Shown: positions 52,674 through 60,921 of the stretch, one piece after another
How positions within the stretch are numbered: the first letter of the stretch is position 1
Layout: every line of letters starts with the position of its first letter
DNA from: Saccharothrix deserti
Lineage (GTDB): Bacteria > Actinomycetota > Actinomycetes > Mycobacteriales > Pseudonocardiaceae
DNA: 64,000 nucleotides
Assembly (NCBI RefSeq): GCF_009769385.1
Contig: NZ_VKAB01000022.1
Location: 1-64,000 of the forward strand
Direction: 5' to 3'
Made by a program: the position numbers and the translations under genes
The notes under the pieces: generated by a model
Told to the model about the DNA's origin: nothing
The model's database searches: none
The model's input: the letters and a program-made list of their open reading frames with translations, nothing else

Positions 52674-54487
52674 GCAACGTCGGCCGGGCGTTCGCCGCCC
52701 AACCCGTGGTGCAGGCCGGTTCGCTGACGAAGGCGTGGGACGCGCGGCTGGTGAGCTGCGTGGTGGACGAGAACGTCGGCCTGCCCGACGCCGCTGTGCT
52801 GACCTACCACGACGACAACTTCGACCTGCTCGCGGACGCCGTCATCACGATCGGCACGCCGATCCGGGTATCTGTGTCGAGCGTGCTGGGCAACGCCCAG
52901 GAACTGCTGTTCGCGGGCGAGGTGACCGCGGTGGAGGCGGACGCGGACTCGACCGGCACGTTCACCGTGATCCGGGCGATGAACAAGGCGCACCGGCTGT
53001 TCCGGGGCCGGAAGGTCATGGCGTTCCGCAACACGACCGCGGCCCAGGTGGTGCGGCGGGTGGCGAAGGGCGCCGGGCTGACCGTGGGCCGGGTCGACGT
53101 GGCGCCGGTGACCTACGCGCAGATCAGCCAGCCCGCGATCTCCGACTGGGAGTTCCTGCAACTGATCGCCCAGGAGCACGGCGTGGTCGTGCAGGTGGAC
53201 GACCAGGGCACGTTGGAGCTGGTCAAGCCCCGCCCCGCGGCCGGCGCGCCGCCCGTGGGCACGTCGGCGGACGTGAGCCCGCTGGTGCTGCACCACCGCG
53301 ACAACCTGCGGTCGGTGCGCGCCTCGCTGTCGAGCGTCGACCAGGTGAGCGGCGTCGAGGTGCGCGGCTGGGACGTGGCCACGAAGAAGGCGCTGGTAGC
53401 CGTGGAGCCCGCCGTCGTCAGCACGACCGTGACGCCGGGCATGTCGCCGACGGTGATCGGCAAGGCGTTCCGGGCGGGCGCGCGGACGCTGGTGGCGGAC
53501 ATGCCGTACGCCACGCAGGCGGAGACGGCCGTGGTGGCGCGGTCGATGGCGGCGGCGGCCAGCGCCGGTTTCGCCGAGATCGAGGCGGTCGCCGACGGCG
53601 AGCCGAAGTTGCGGGCGGGCGTGCCGGTCACCCTGAGCGGCGTCGGTGACGCGTTCAGCGGCCGGTACACGGCCACGTCGGTGCGGCACGTGCTGGAGCC
53701 GTCGGAGGGCTACCGCAGCATCGTCACGGTCAGCACGTCGCCGGACCGCTCGCTGGCCGGCCTGACCAACGGCGGCGGCGCGCCACCGCGCACGGGCCGG
53801 ATGCCGGGCCTGGCGACCGCGATCGTCACCGACATCAAGGAGGTCGGCGGCGAGCGCGGGTGGGTTCGGCTGAAGTTCCCGTGGCTGGACGACAACTACG
53901 TCACCGACTGGGTCCGCACGGTGCAGCCGGGAGGTGTGCGCGGCGGCGGCGTGTTCAGCCCCGAGGTCAACGACGAGGTGCTCGTCGGCTTCGAGCAGGG
54001 CAGTCTGGACCGGCCGTACGTGCTGGGCGGCCTCTACAACGGGGTGGACCAGCCGACGCCGCACGCCGTGCCGCTGGTGGACCGCAAGAGCGGCCGGGTC
54101 AACCGCAGGTCGCTGGTGTCGCGCGGCGGCAACCGGCTCGACCTGCTCGACGGCATGACCGCCGCCGGGGTGCGGCTCACCACCGGTGACAAGCGGCTCG
54201 ACATCACGCTCGACGAGAAGACCGGCCAGGTGGACATCCAGGTCCGCGGTCCGGGCGGCGGTCGGGCGCTCGGCTCGATCACGCTCACCAACCGCGGCAT
54301 CACGGTCGACGCCATGAACGGCGACCTGGTGCTCAACGGCCGCTCGGTGAGCGTCAACGGGGCCACCGTGTCGGTCAAGGGCACCGACGTGTCGGTCAAG
54401 GGCGTCAAGTCGACCACGGTCGACGGCGGGCTCCGCGCCGTGCTGAAGGGCGCCCAAGTGCACATCAACCCACCGCTCGCACCCTGA
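52670..54487 (+). CDS. VgrG/gp5-gp27-like central spike protein
   Basis: 605 residues from ATG 52670. The N-terminal gp27-like ring domains (QELLFAGEVTAVEADADSTG, AQVVRRVAKGAGLTVGRVDV, SDWEFLQLIAQEHGVVVQVD) are followed by an OB-fold (PGLATAIVTDIKEVGGERGW, VLVGFEQGSLDRPYVLGGLY) and a C-terminal beta-helix spike of short repeats (GITVDAMNGDLVLNGRSVSV, VKGTDVSVKGVKSTT). It is the trimeric needle under the tube. No added catalytic extension is present, so it is a spike rather than a toxin-bearing VgrG. Confidence 0.95.
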   Translation: MSNVGRAFAAQPVVQAGSLTKAWDARLVSCVVDENVGLPDAAVLTYHDDNFDLLADAVITIGTPIRVSVSSVLGNAQELLFAGEVTAVEADADSTGTFTVIRAMNKAHRLFRGRKVMAFRNTTAAQVVRRVAKGAGLTVGRVDVAPVTYAQISQPAISDWEFLQLIAQEHGVVVQVDDQGTLELVKPRPAAGAPPVGTSADVSPLVLHHRDNLRSVRASLSSVDQVSGVEVRGWDVATKKALVAVEPAVVSTTVTPGMSPTVIGKAFRAGARTLVADMPYATQAETAVVARSMAAAASAGFAEIEAVADGEPKLRAGVPVTLSGVGDAFSGRYTATSVRHVLEPSEGYRSIVTVSTSPDRSLAGLTNGGGAPPRTGRMPGLATAIVTDIKEVGGERGWVRLKFPWLDDNYVTDWVRTVQPGGVRGGGVFSPEVNDEVLVGFEQGSLDRPYVLGGLYNGVDQPTPHAVPLVDRKSGRVNRRSLVSRGGNRLDLLDGMTAAGVRLTTGDKRLDITLDEKTGQVDIQVRGPGGGRALGSITLTNRGITVDAMNGDLVLNGRSVSVNGATVSVKGTDVSVKGVKSTTVDGGLRAVLKGAQVHINPPLAP

Positions 54488-54513
54488 ACCCCTGACCGTG
54501 AAGAGAGGTCGAC

Positions 54514-54825
54514 ATGCCACCCGCCGTCCGGCTCGGTGACCAGACGTCCCACGGTGGCGCCGTCGGTCCGCCGCCACCACCGGCCGCGGCCCTGGTGTCC
54601 TCCGTGTTCATCGAGGGCCGGCCGGCCGCCGTCGTCGGCAGCACGCACGTGTGCGTAGTGCCGCCCCACGCGGCCATGGGGCCGACGAACGTCGTGCTGG
54701 CCGGACCGGGTTCGGCCGGGCCCCCGGTGCTGATCGGCGGCCTGCCCGCGGCCCGCGTCGGTGACCGCACCACTTGCCAGGCCAACGTCATCGTCGGCGC
54801 GCTGACCGTCCGGATAGGAGCCTGA
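54514..54825 (+). CDS. PAAR-type spike tip protein
   Basis: 103 residues from ATG 54514. PAAR repeats are visible: AVRLGDQTSHGGAVGPPPPP, FIEGRPAAVVGSTHVCVVPP and GGLPAARVGDRTTCQANVIV, with the Cys/His residues that hold the tip metal. It sharpens the VgrG spike. No C-terminal toxin extension. Follows the spike gene by 26 bp. Confidence 0.95.
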   Translation: MPPAVRLGDQTSHGGAVGPPPPPAAALVSSVFIEGRPAAVVGSTHVCVVPPHAAMGPTNVVLAGPGSAGPPVLIGGLPAARVGDRTTCQANVIVGALTVRIGA

Positions 54826-54827
54826 CG

Positions 54828-55229
54828 GTGAACTTCATCGGTCGTGGCTGGGCGTTCCCGCTGCGGGTCGGCCCCACCGGCGGCATCGGCATGGTGGAGC
54901 GCGAGCAGGAGATCGCCGAGGCGATCCGGCTGGTGCTCGGCACCGCGCCCGGTGAGCGCCCGATGCGGCCGGAGTTCGGCTGCGGCATCCACGAGCACGT
55001 GTTCGCCTCGGCGGACGGCGCCACGGCGGGCCACATCGTCCGCGAGGTGCGGGCGGCGTTGGAGCGGTGGGAGCCGCGCGTCGACGTGGACGACGTGGTC
55101 GTCGCGTTCGACTCGGTCGACGTGGGCACGGTCTACATCGACGTGCGCTACACGATCCGCACCACCAACGACCAGCGCAACCTGGTCTTCCCCTTCTACA
55201 CGATCCCCACCGAAGGGAGCGCGGACTGA
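54828..55229 (+). CDS. gp25-like baseplate wedge protein
   Basis: 133 residues from GTG 54828, starting two bases after the PAAR stop. The gp25/lysozyme-like wedge signature is present: GIGMVEREQEIAEAIRLVLG then GERPMRPEFGCGIHEHVF. It connects the sheath base to the baseplate. Its stop overlaps the next start by one base. Confidence 0.95.
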   Translation: MNFIGRGWAFPLRVGPTGGIGMVEREQEIAEAIRLVLGTAPGERPMRPEFGCGIHEHVFASADGATAGHIVREVRAALERWEPRVDVDDVVVAFDSVDVGTVYIDVRYTIRTTNDQRNLVFPFYTIPTEGSAD

Positions 55230-57160
55230 TGGCGCTGTCCGCACCGAACCTCGACGACCGGCGTTTCCAGCAGCTCGTGGACGAGGCCAAGCGGTACGTC
55301 CAGCAGAGCTGTCCGGAGTGGACGGACCACAACGTGTCCGACCCCGGCGTCACGCTCATCGAGACGTTCGCGCACATGGTCGACCAGCTCGTCTACCGGC
55401 TCAACCGGGTGCCCGACCGCAACCACCTGGCGTTCCTCGACCTGCTGGGCATCACGTTGTTCCCGCCGGCCGCGGCCCGGGCGGACGTGACGTTCTGGCT
55501 GTCCGCGCCGCAGGCGCAGACCGTGCTGCTGCCCGTCGGCACCGAGGTCGCCACCGAACGCGCCGAGCTGGGCGAGCCGGTCGTGTTCGCCACCACCGAC
55601 GAGCTGGCCGTGGTGCCGTGCTCGCTGGAACGCCTGGTCACGCGGACCGCGTCCGGCGAGCACGCCGACCGCACCCGCGACCTGGAGGCAGGCCGCGACG
55701 TGCCGTGCTTCCAGGCCGCGCCGGCACCCGGTGACGCCACGCTGTTCGGGCTGTCCGCAGCCGTGCCGCGGTGCGTGGTCGTGCTGCGGCTGGACAGCCG
55801 GGTGGAGGGCATCGGCGTCGACCCGCGGCAGCCGCCGCTGGTGTGGGAGGCGTGGGACGGTCAGGACTGGGTGCCGTGCGGCACCGACGAGGACACCACC
55901 GGCGGGCTCAACCGGCCCGGCGAGGTGGTGCTGCACGTGCCCGCCGGGCACACCGCGTCCGCGGTGGCGGGCCACCGCGCGGGCTGGCTGCGCTGCCGCG
56001 TCACCGAACCCGAGCCGGACCAGCCGTTCTACCGCGAGTCGCCGACCGTGCGCGAGGCGGGGGCCTTCACGATCGGCGGCACGACCGTCGCCGAGCACGC
56101 CGAGACCGAGTCCGAGGTGAGGCTGGGCGAGGCGGCGGGCGTGCCGGGACAGCGGTTCACGCTGCCGCGCGCCCCCGTGCTGCTGGATCGCGACCCGGTC
56201 GTGGTGCGGGTGTCGACGGAGGACGGGTGGCAGGACTGGACCGTCGTGGACCACTTCGGCGCGTCCGGGCCGGACGACCGGCACGTGGTGCTGGACGCGA
56301 CGCGCGGCGAGGTCCTGTTCCCGCCGGCGGTGCGCGAGGCGGACGGGGCGCTGCGCCGGTACGGCGCGGTGCCGGCCAAGGGCGCGGTGGTGCACGTGCC
56401 GCGTTACCGGACCGGCGGCGGCCGGGCGGGCAACGTGGCGCGCGGCTCGATCTCGGTGCTGCGCAGCTCCGTGCCGTACGTGGCGGCGGTGGAGAACCGC
56501 GAGGCCGCGAGCGGCGGCGTGGACGGCGAGACGGTGGACGAGGCGAAGTTGCGCGCGCCCCACCAGCTGCGGGTGCAGGAACGGGCCGTCACGGCGGAGG
56601 ACCACGAGCACATCGCCCGGTTGGCCGCACCGTCGTTGGCGCGGGTGCGGTGCCTGCCGGTCGAGGGCGGTGGCGCCCGGGTGCTGGTGGTGCCGGACGC
56701 GGTGGCCGACGAGGGCGACCGGCTGCGGTTCGAGCAGTTGGTGCCGTCCGAGGACGTGTTGCGCGCGGTGGCACGTCGGCTCGACGAACGGCGGCTGCTC
56801 GGCACCCGGTTGGTCGTCGAGCCCCCGCGCTACCAGGGCGTCACGGTGGTGGCCCGGCTGGTGGCGTCGTCCGACGGGCTCGGTGTGCGGGAGGTGGCGG
56901 CCGACGCGCTCTACCGCTACCTGAACCCGTTGCGCGGCGGTGTGGACGGCACCGGGTGGGAGTTCGGCCGGCCGGTGCAGTTCGGCGAGGTGTTCGCCGT
57001 GCTGCAGAACGTGCCGGGTGTGCGGTTGGTGGAAGAGGTGCTGTTGTTCCCCGCCAACCCCGTCACGGGCGCGCGTGGTGCGCCCGTGGACCGCGTCGAG
57101 GTGGCGTCGAACGCGCTGGTGTTCTCCTACCAGCACCAGATCGTGGTGACGGGGCCGTGA
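55229..57160 (+). CDS. Large baseplate assembly protein (gpJ/Pvc11-like)
   Basis: 643 residues from ATG 55229. The N-terminus WTDHNVSDPGVTLIETFAHM, then DQLVYRLNRVPDRNHLAFLD, matches the putative baseplate assembly family (gpJ/gp6-like core). The middle carries beta insertions (FYRESPTVREAGAFTIGG; TRGEVLFPPAVREADG). The C-terminus holds the wedge-core module (AVTAEDHEHIARLAAPSLAR, GREFG-like GTGWEFGRPVQFGEVFAVL). It forms the ring that triggers sheath contraction. GTGA overlap with the next gene. Confidence 0.94.
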   Translation: MALSAPNLDDRRFQQLVDEAKRYVQQSCPEWTDHNVSDPGVTLIETFAHMVDQLVYRLNRVPDRNHLAFLDLLGITLFPPAAARADVTFWLSAPQAQTVLLPVGTEVATERAELGEPVVFATTDELAVVPCSLERLVTRTASGEHADRTRDLEAGRDVPCFQAAPAPGDATLFGLSAAVPRCVVVLRLDSRVEGIGVDPRQPPLVWEAWDGQDWVPCGTDEDTTGGLNRPGEVVLHVPAGHTASAVAGHRAGWLRCRVTEPEPDQPFYRESPTVREAGAFTIGGTTVAEHAETESEVRLGEAAGVPGQRFTLPRAPVLLDRDPVVVRVSTEDGWQDWTVVDHFGASGPDDRHVVLDATRGEVLFPPAVREADGALRRYGAVPAKGAVVHVPRYRTGGGRAGNVARGSISVLRSSVPYVAAVENREAASGGVDGETVDEAKLRAPHQLRVQERAVTAEDHEHIARLAAPSLARVRCLPVEGGGARVLVVPDAVADEGDRLRFEQLVPSEDVLRAVARRLDERRLLGTRLVVEPPRYQGVTVVARLVASSDGLGVREVAADALYRYLNPLRGGVDGTGWEFGRPVQFGEVFAVLQNVPGVRLVEEVLLFPANPVTGARGAPVDRVEVASNALVFSYQHQIVVTGP

Positions 57161-57702
57161 GCCGTGCCGCGCTCCCCGAGCTGCTCAGCCGGTACCCGTT
57201 GGGCGCGATGCTGCCCGCCCTGTACGCGGCGGACGACTTCGCCCAGCGGTTCACGTCGGGCCTGGACGCCGTGCTGTCGGCCATCTTGTCCACGTTGGAC
57301 AACCTGCCGTCGTACTTCGACGCCGAGCTCACGCCGACGGACTTCGTGCCGTGGCTGGCGTCCTGGCTCGCCGCCGACCTCGACCCGACGTGGCCGGAGC
57401 CACTGCGCCGGGAGGTCGTGGGCCGGGCGGTGGAGCTGCACCGGCTGCGCGGCACCGCGCGGGGCCTGGTGGCCCGGTTGGAGCTGTGCCTGGACGTGCG
57501 GGCGGAGGTGGTGGACGGACCCGGCGTGACGTGGTCCAGCCGGCCGGACACCGACCTGCCGGCCAGGGAGGTGGACGCCGTCGTGGTGCGGGTGTGGCCG
57601 GGCCGGTCCGGGGTGGTCGACCGGGAACGGGTGGAGGCGCTGGTGGAGTCGGTGCGGCCGGTGCACGTGACGTGCGTGGTGGAGGTGGTGGACGGTGGCT
57701 GA
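57157..57702 (+). CDS. Tail protein I-like baseplate wedge component (Pvc12-like)
   Basis: 181 residues from GTG 57157. YPLGAMLPALYAADDFAQRF, FVPWLASWLAADLDPTWPEP and VGRAVELHRLRGTARGLVAR are typical of the gpI/phage_tail_I family that completes the wedge. No tail-fibre gene follows, unlike in exported CIS such as PVC or Afp. It overlaps the zinc-ribbon gene by 8 bases. Confidence 0.92.
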   Translation: MSRAALPELLSRYPLGAMLPALYAADDFAQRFTSGLDAVLSAILSTLDNLPSYFDAELTPTDFVPWLASWLAADLDPTWPEPLRREVVGRAVELHRLRGTARGLVARLELCLDVRAEVVDGPGVTWSSRPDTDLPAREVDAVVVRVWPGRSGVVDRERVEALVESVRPVHVTCVVEVVDGG

Positions 57703-58651
57703 CGTGCGCCAATGCTCCCAGTGCGGCGCGCCCGTGCCGGACGGGGACGACTTCTGCGGCAACTGCGGCACCTACCTCGGCTGGGCCGACCGGCTGCCGA
57801 CGGAACCCGTGCTGCCCGAGGTGACGCTCGACTCGGTGATGCCCGATTCGGTGGTGCCGACGCTCCCGACTCCGGCAGCGGTGATCTCCGATCAACCCGG
57901 ACCGGTGCCGCCGGCACGTCCCGTGCCACGGCGACCGCTGCGGACGGCGGTGGTCGCGGACACCGTGAACGGGCCGCCGTGCCCGTCCTGCGGCACCCCC
58001 AACCCGCCCGGACGCCGGTTCTGCCGCCGGTGTGCCGCCCCGCTGCACGCCGGCGTGCGCAAGCACGGCAGCCGGTCGGGGCGGCGCTGGGGGTGGCACG
58101 GCGACCGGTCCCGGTGGCTGCGCCGGCTCGTGGCGCTGCTCGCCGTGGCCGCGTTGGCCCTCGCGGTGGTGCTGTTCCAGCCGACCGCGATGCGACTGCT
58201 CGATGACCTGCGCGACCGGCTGGCCACGCCCGCCCCGGTCGCGCCGAACGTCGCCACCGCCACCGCCGAGGTGGCCGGGCGCCCGGCGTCCGCCGCCGTC
58301 GACGGACTGTCGAACCGGTACTGGGGCGCACCGGCCGTGGGCGACGCGGTGGAGTTCACCTTCACCACGCCGTTCCGCCTGCTGTCGTTCGTCGTGCACA
58401 CGGGGGCCGGTGTGGAGCCGGCGGTGTTCACCGGGCAGGCCAGGGCGACGGCGCTGGACGTCGTGGTCACCGCGTCCGACGGCACGCACCGCACGATCCC
58501 GGTCGTCCTCGGGGACCGGAGCGGGCCGCAGCGCACGGACACGGGCGTGAGCGACGTCGTGCGCGTCCGGCTGGTCGTCCGCGGTGCGGCGGGGTTGGAA
58601 CCGGGCCGGCACGTGGCTTTGGGCGAGGTGGAGTTCTTCCGCCGCCCTTGA
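57695..58651 (+). CDS. Zinc-ribbon membrane protein with discoidin-like domain
   Basis: 318 residues from GTG 57695. Two zinc ribbons (CSQCGAPVPDGDDFCGNCG; CPSCGTPNPPGRRFCRRC) lie in the N-terminal 115 residues. One membrane helix follows (about 147-168, LVALLAVAALALAVVLFQPT). The C-terminal domain (ATAEVAGRPASAAVDGLSNR then YWGAPAVGDAVEFTF) looks like an F5/8-type (discoidin) beta-sandwich. Ribbons would be inside and the discoidin-like domain outside the cell. Because it overlaps the last baseplate gene it is very likely co-translated with the particle and may tether it to the membrane. Confidence 0.85.
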   Translation: MADVRQCSQCGAPVPDGDDFCGNCGTYLGWADRLPTEPVLPEVTLDSVMPDSVVPTLPTPAAVISDQPGPVPPARPVPRRPLRTAVVADTVNGPPCPSCGTPNPPGRRFCRRCAAPLHAGVRKHGSRSGRRWGWHGDRSRWLRRLVALLAVAALALAVVLFQPTAMRLLDDLRDRLATPAPVAPNVATATAEVAGRPASAAVDGLSNRYWGAPAVGDAVEFTFTTPFRLLSFVVHTGAGVEPAVFTGQARATALDVVVTASDGTHRTIPVVLGDRSGPQRTDTGVSDVVRVRLVVRGAAGLEPGRHVALGEVEFFRRP

Positions 58652-58685
58652 CCGTCCTTTGTAGACCTACGAAGAGGAGCAGCAC

Positions 58686-59753
58686 GTGGATGTCGTCGTG
58701 GTCACCGGCTCGGCCGGGTTGGTGGGTGGCGCGGCCGTGCGGGCCTTCGCCCCGAGGTTCGACCTGGTCGTCGGGGTGGACAACCTGATGCGGCGGGACT
58801 TCTTCGGCCACGGCGCGGTCGCCGGGGAGCTCGCGGAGCTGTCCCGCCTGCCGAACCACCGGCACCACGCGGTGGACGTGCGGGACGAGGCGGCGATCGG
58901 TGACGTGCTGCGCGAGTACGGCTCCGACGTGCGGCTGGTCGTGCACGCGGCCGGTCAGCCCAGCGCCGAGTGGGCCACCGGGTCGCCGCTGGTGGACTTC
59001 GGGGTCAACGCCCTCGGCACCGTCACCGTGCTGGAGGCGGTCCGGCGCCACTGCCCGGACGCGGTGGTCGCGGTGGTGTCCACCACCAAGGTCTACGGCG
59101 CCGTGCCGGACGCGTTGCCGCTGGTCGAGACCGCGACGCGGTGGGAGATCGACCCGGCGCACCCGTTCCACGAGCACGGTTTCGACGAGTCGCTGCGGCT
59201 GGACCACGCCGACCGGACGTTCTTCGGCGTGTCGAAGCTGGCCGCCGACCTGGCCGCGCAGGAGTACGGCAGGCGGCTCGGGATGAACGTCGGCGTGTTC
59301 CGCTGCGGCGCGGTGGCGGGCTTCCGGCACGCGGGCGTCGAGCTGCACGGCTTCCTGTCGCACCTGGTGCGCAGCGCGGTGCGCGGTGCGGCGTTCCCGG
59401 TCATCGGGCACGGCGGCAAGCAGGTGCGGGACGTGCTGGGCGTGCGGGACCTGGTGGAGATGTTCTGGCAGTTCTACCTGGCGCCGCGCCCCGGCGAGGT
59501 CTACCACGCGGGCGGCGGGCGCGAGCGCAGCGCGTCGGTGCTGGAGCTGATCGCCCAGTACGAGTACCTGATCGGACGGCCGGTGCGGTTCGAGTACCGG
59601 CCGGAGCACCGGTTCGCCGACGTGCGGTGCTGGATCACCGACACCCGCAAGTTCCGGCGCGACTACCCGGTCTGGCAACCGACCGAGGACCTCGTGGCCC
59701 TGCTGCTGGGCCTGCACGAGCACTGGAGCGCGGCAGCCGTGGTGTCCCCTTGA
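58686..59753 (+). CDS. NAD-dependent epimerase/dehydratase family protein
   Basis: 355 residues from GTG 58686. The Rossmann start VVVTGSAGLVGGAAVRAFAP, the HAAGQPSAEWATGSPLVDFG region and STTKVYGAVPDALPLVE match extended SDRs near CDP-paratose/tyvelose 2-epimerase. At the catalytic YxxxK position the sequence is FFGVSK, so the Tyr is Phe. The C-terminal substrate domain (GKQVRDVLGVRDLVEMFWQF, YHAGGGRERSASVLELI) is intact. It might modify a sugar nucleotide, or act as a binding protein if the Phe removes activity. It starts 35 bp after the zinc-ribbon gene. Confidence 0.88.
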   Translation: MDVVVVTGSAGLVGGAAVRAFAPRFDLVVGVDNLMRRDFFGHGAVAGELAELSRLPNHRHHAVDVRDEAAIGDVLREYGSDVRLVVHAAGQPSAEWATGSPLVDFGVNALGTVTVLEAVRRHCPDAVVAVVSTTKVYGAVPDALPLVETATRWEIDPAHPFHEHGFDESLRLDHADRTFFGVSKLAADLAAQEYGRRLGMNVGVFRCGAVAGFRHAGVELHGFLSHLVRSAVRGAAFPVIGHGGKQVRDVLGVRDLVEMFWQFYLAPRPGEVYHAGGGRERSASVLELIAQYEYLIGRPVRFEYRPEHRFADVRCWITDTRKFRRDYPVWQPTEDLVALLLGLHEHWSAAAVVSP

Positions 59754-59926
59754 CCCGGTGCTTGGAACCGTGTTGAGTGCGGTGCGCCACTGTTCTCAAC
59801 GGTCTGAAGAACCGCCGTCTGAAGAACCGCCGTCGGACGTGAAGAATCCTTGTAGACGGCGTTGAGACCCCGTGAAGCCGCGCACCGCAGACTCGAACCC
59901 GCAACGCAAGACTGTGGGAGGCAGCG
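59754..59926. promoter_or_regulatory. Upstream region of the second LuxR gene with a tandem repeat
   Basis: 173 bases without a gene. A 15-base unit gtctgaagaaccgcc is repeated exactly twice at 59802-59816 and 59817-59831, a possible regulator-binding pair. A GGGAGG ribosome site precedes GTG 59927. Confidence 0.5.
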
Positions 59927-60547
59927 GTGGAGCGAGTTCGGGTAGCAGTCCAAGCGGCGGATCACCTCAGCATGACGGGCCTCATCGCCTACCTCGGCAC
60001 GCGGCCGGAGGTGCAGGTGCTCGGCAGCGCGCAGCACGCCCAGGCCGACGTGGCACTGGTCGCGGTGCCGAGGCTGGGCGAGGAGGTGGCGGCCCGTCTG
60101 CGCCGGGCGGCGGCGCAGGTCGGCGCACCGGTGGTGCTGGTCGTCGACGAGCCGCGGGAGTCCGACGTCCTCACCGCCGTGGAGTGCCGGGTGGTGGCCG
60201 TGCTGCCCCGCGCCACGGTGACCGACGAGTTGGTGCTGCGCAGCGTGCTGTCGGCGGCGTCGGGCGGTGGCGTGATGCCGCCGACCATGGTCGCCGAGCT
60301 GCTGCGGCACGTCGAGCGGCTGCAACGGCAGGTCGTGGCCTCGGAGGGCGGCCCCAACCGGCTGACCGCGCGGGAGGCCGACGTGCTGCGGCTCATGGCC
60401 GACGGCCTCGACACCGCGGAGATCGCGGGCAGGCTCTCCTACTCCGAACGCACGATCAAGAACGTGTTCTACGGCATCACCACCAGGCTCAACCTGCGCA
60501 ACCGGCCGCACGCGGTCGCCTACGCCCTGAGGAAGGGGATGATCTGA
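59927..60547 (+). CDS. LuxR/NarL-type regulator with degenerate receiver (copy 2)
   Basis: 206 residues from GTG 59927. The HTH reads LTAREADVLRLMADGLDTAE then IAGRLSYSERTIKNVFYGIT, closely parallel to the regulator at 39210-39833, including the end RLNLRNRPHAVAYALRKGMI. Its receiver-like N-terminus has lost the phospho-Asp (VALVAVPRLGEE in place of VVVD). The two regulators therefore look like a duplicated pair flanking the CIS genes, acting without normal phosphorylation. Confidence 0.92.
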   Translation: MERVRVAVQAADHLSMTGLIAYLGTRPEVQVLGSAQHAQADVALVAVPRLGEEVAARLRRAAAQVGAPVVLVVDEPRESDVLTAVECRVVAVLPRATVTDELVLRSVLSAASGGGVMPPTMVAELLRHVERLQRQVVASEGGPNRLTAREADVLRLMADGLDTAEIAGRLSYSERTIKNVFYGITTRLNLRNRPHAVAYALRKGMI

Positions 60548-60548
60548 C

Positions 60549-60746
60549 GTGGACCAGCCGATCACCAAGAGGGACGGCGCGGCCCTGCGCCGCGTGGTGG
60601 ACCTGGCGCTGCGGGGCATCCGCGCGAAGGCCCGCACCCCGCACCCGGCCCGCCCCGCCACCGACACCCGCTGGGTCATGTCGTCCGACGGCGTGATCGA
60701 CGGTGCCCACGACCCGGACCACCCGGACACCGCCCCCGAACGCTGA
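60549..60746 (+). CDS. Small basic protein downstream of the LuxR gene, unknown function
   Basis: 65 residues from GTG 60549, one base after the LuxR stop. Sequence DQPITKRDGAALRRVVDLAL then RWVMSSDGVIDGAHDPDHPD. No family recognised. Tight spacing suggests co-expression with the regulator. Confidence 0.6.
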   Translation: MDQPITKRDGAALRRVVDLALRGIRAKARTPHPARPATDTRWVMSSDGVIDGAHDPDHPDTAPER

Positions 60747-60760
60747 CCGCACGGGCACGC

Positions 60761-60796
60761 CGGGGCGCCGGACACCGAACCCGACCAGGCGCCCCG
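60761..60796. terminator. Hairpin between convergent genes
   Basis: A 9-bp perfect stem (CGGGGCGCC at 60761-60769 and its complement at 60788-60796) with an 18-nt loop, 14 bases past the small gene's stop. No clear T-run. Confidence 0.45.
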
Positions 60797-60921
60797 CCTG
60801 CGACACCCAGCACACCCACCCGGCGACCACCACCGCACCACCCGACACCGCGAGCCCGCCCGCGACACCCACACCCGCCCCGGCGGTCATCGGCACACCC
60901 GCCCGCGACGTCCGGACCCGA

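Noticed and set aside
52670..54825. Reading the VgrG/PAAR genes as a type VI secretion system
   Set aside because: There are no TssB/C, TssJLM or ClpV genes; the neighbours (DUF4255, gp25, gpJ, LysM hub, single sheath) define an extracellular-CIS-type locus instead.
60489..60891. Minus-strand frame with a hydrophobic start (VAGGLAVSGGAVVVAGWVC)
   Set aside because: Overlaps the small plus-strand gene and the LuxR C-terminus; the hydrophobic run is the complement of a Pro/Thr/Ala-rich stretch.
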